Assembly (NCBI RefSeq): GCF_023272795.1
Contig: NZ_CP096829.1
Coordinates: 992,001 to 1,056,000, forward strand
Source of the DNA: Flavobacterium humidisoli
GTDB lineage: Bacteria > Bacteroidota > Bacteroidia > Flavobacteriales > Flavobacteriaceae
Direction of reading: 5' to 3'
DNA: 64,000 nucleotides
Numbering within the stretch: the stretch's first letter is position 1; each line of letters starts with the position of its first letter. Under the pieces are notes generated by a model. The model saw nothing but the letters and a program-made list of their open reading frames with translations, was not told the DNA's origin and ran no database searches. The position numbers and the translations under genes are program-made. This document shows positions 63,488 through 64,000 of the stretch, in pieces.

Positions 63488-64000
63488 ATGGCTGAAAAAA
63501 CAATCAGAATTGGAACTCGTGACAGCGAATTAGCACTTTGGCAGGCACATACTGTCGAAAAGAAATTAAACGATTTGGGTTATAAAACCTCAATTGTTGC
63601 TGTAAAATCTCAAGGCGATATTATTCTGGATAAACCGCTTTATGAATTAGGAATTACAGGAATTTTTACAAAAACCTTAGACATTGCTATGATCAATGGC
63701 GATGTTGATATTGCTGTACATTCTATGAAAGATGTTCCAACGGCTTTACCAAAAGGTATCGTTCAAGGTGCTGTTTTACCAAGAGCCAATGTTCTGGATA
63801 TTTTAGTTCATAAAGGAAATCCTGATTTTACAAATCCAAGTACCATTGCAACCGGAAGTTTGCGCCGCCAGGCACAATGGTTCAACAAATACCCCAATCA
63901 TACTGTGGTTGATTTACGTGGAAACGTAAATACACGTATGCAAAAACTTCAGGACAATAATTGGGATGGTGCTGTTTTTGCAGCTGCAGGTTTAGAGCGC
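63488..64000 (+). CDS. hemC: Hydroxymethylbilane synthase, 5' part
   Basis: The gene is cut by the window end after 171 codons. The start MAEKTIRIGTRDSELALWQA, then HSMKDVPTALPKG and GSLRRQAQWF plus DLRGNVNTRMQKL are the porphobilinogen deaminase signatures, including the Asp that binds substrate. The enzyme condenses four porphobilinogens to hydroxymethylbilane. It follows hemA and is a part of the same heme block; the cofactor-binding Cys lies beyond the window. Confidence 0.95.
   Translation, partial: MAEKTIRIGTRDSELALWQAHTVEKKLNDLGYKTSIVAVKSQGDIILDKPLYELGITGIFTKTLDIAMINGDVDIAVHSMKDVPTALPKGIVQGAVLPRANVLDILVHKGNPDFTNPSTIATGSLRRQAQWFNKYPNHTVVDLRGNVNTRMQKLQDNNWDGAVFAAAGLER

Noticed and set aside
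1..64000. tRNA and rRNA genes
   Set aside because: I looked for T-arm words and long conserved rRNA stretches in the gaps and saw none; a covariance search could not be run.

Overview
The window reads as chromosomal DNA of a Flavobacterium-like member of the Bacteroidota. It is AT-rich, starts rarely carry a Shine-Dalgarno, a few promoters carry the flavobacterial -7 box TAnnTTTG, and the gene content is typical of the phylum: gldH for gliding, a RicT/PSP1 protein with an Asn/Lys-rich tail, a TonB-dependent receptor with a carboxypeptidase-like N-terminal domain, a class I fumarase and a class A beta-lactamase. No rRNA, tRNA or CRISPR array was seen. The last gene (hemC) and the first (a nitrilase-fold hydrolase) are cut by the window edges.

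Layout. 0-18 kb is mostly housekeeping: an M28 peptidase, TPR and rhodanese proteins, a LysR regulator with a GNAT enzyme, then three neighbouring DNA-repair-like genes (ogt, a PolB-type 3'-5' exonuclease and a winged-helix protein with a QxQ motif), a SpmA/SpmB-like membrane protein, fumarase, a PAS protein with a LOV-like motif lacking its cysteine, and dinB. 18-25 kb holds the two CoA-transferase subunits with a beta-lactamase between them, then ricT-gldH-PBP1A. 25-33.3 kb is an accessory island: a frameshifted zinc-ribbon/RDD gene, three unrecognised small proteins, three ankyrin proteins and three-way lipoprotein company, with a relic of one lipoprotein gene tail at the left side and its intact paralogue at the right. 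33.3-37.6 kb holds a ferredoxin and a U32-family protein (TrhP-like), a tandem array of about 148-bp units with paired palindromes, a REP-associated tyrosine transposase, and TrhO. TrhO carries the same C-terminal domain as the U32 protein. 37.7-45.8 kb has PPK2, a complete RND efflux operon, a bacilliredoxin and an ArsR-type regulator. 46-55.4 kb has a frameshifted TPR gene, lycopene cyclase and a metal/redox region: thioredoxin-like protein, TonB receptor, FAD oxidoreductase, MerC, Fur-family regulator, MntH fused to a universal stress domain, and MntR. 55.4-64 kb has enoyl-CoA hydratase, a histidine kinase and a heme block (hemJ, hemH, AraC regulator, hemA, hemC).

How it fits together. TrhP and TrhO are known alternative routes to 5-hydroxyuridine at tRNA position 34, and here they flank the REP array and its transposase. 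Fur/MerC and MntR/MntH each have palindromic operator candidates in the expected place. Many intergenic gaps hold hairpins built of one short word repeated with variation and then reversed, often around an intrinsic terminator. They are the most widespread unexplained structure in the window. The most compact system-like object is the REP array with its transposase: its two palindromes differ only by two compensatory base-pair swaps. Two genes are broken at or near homopolymer runs, which may be real decay or assembly indels.
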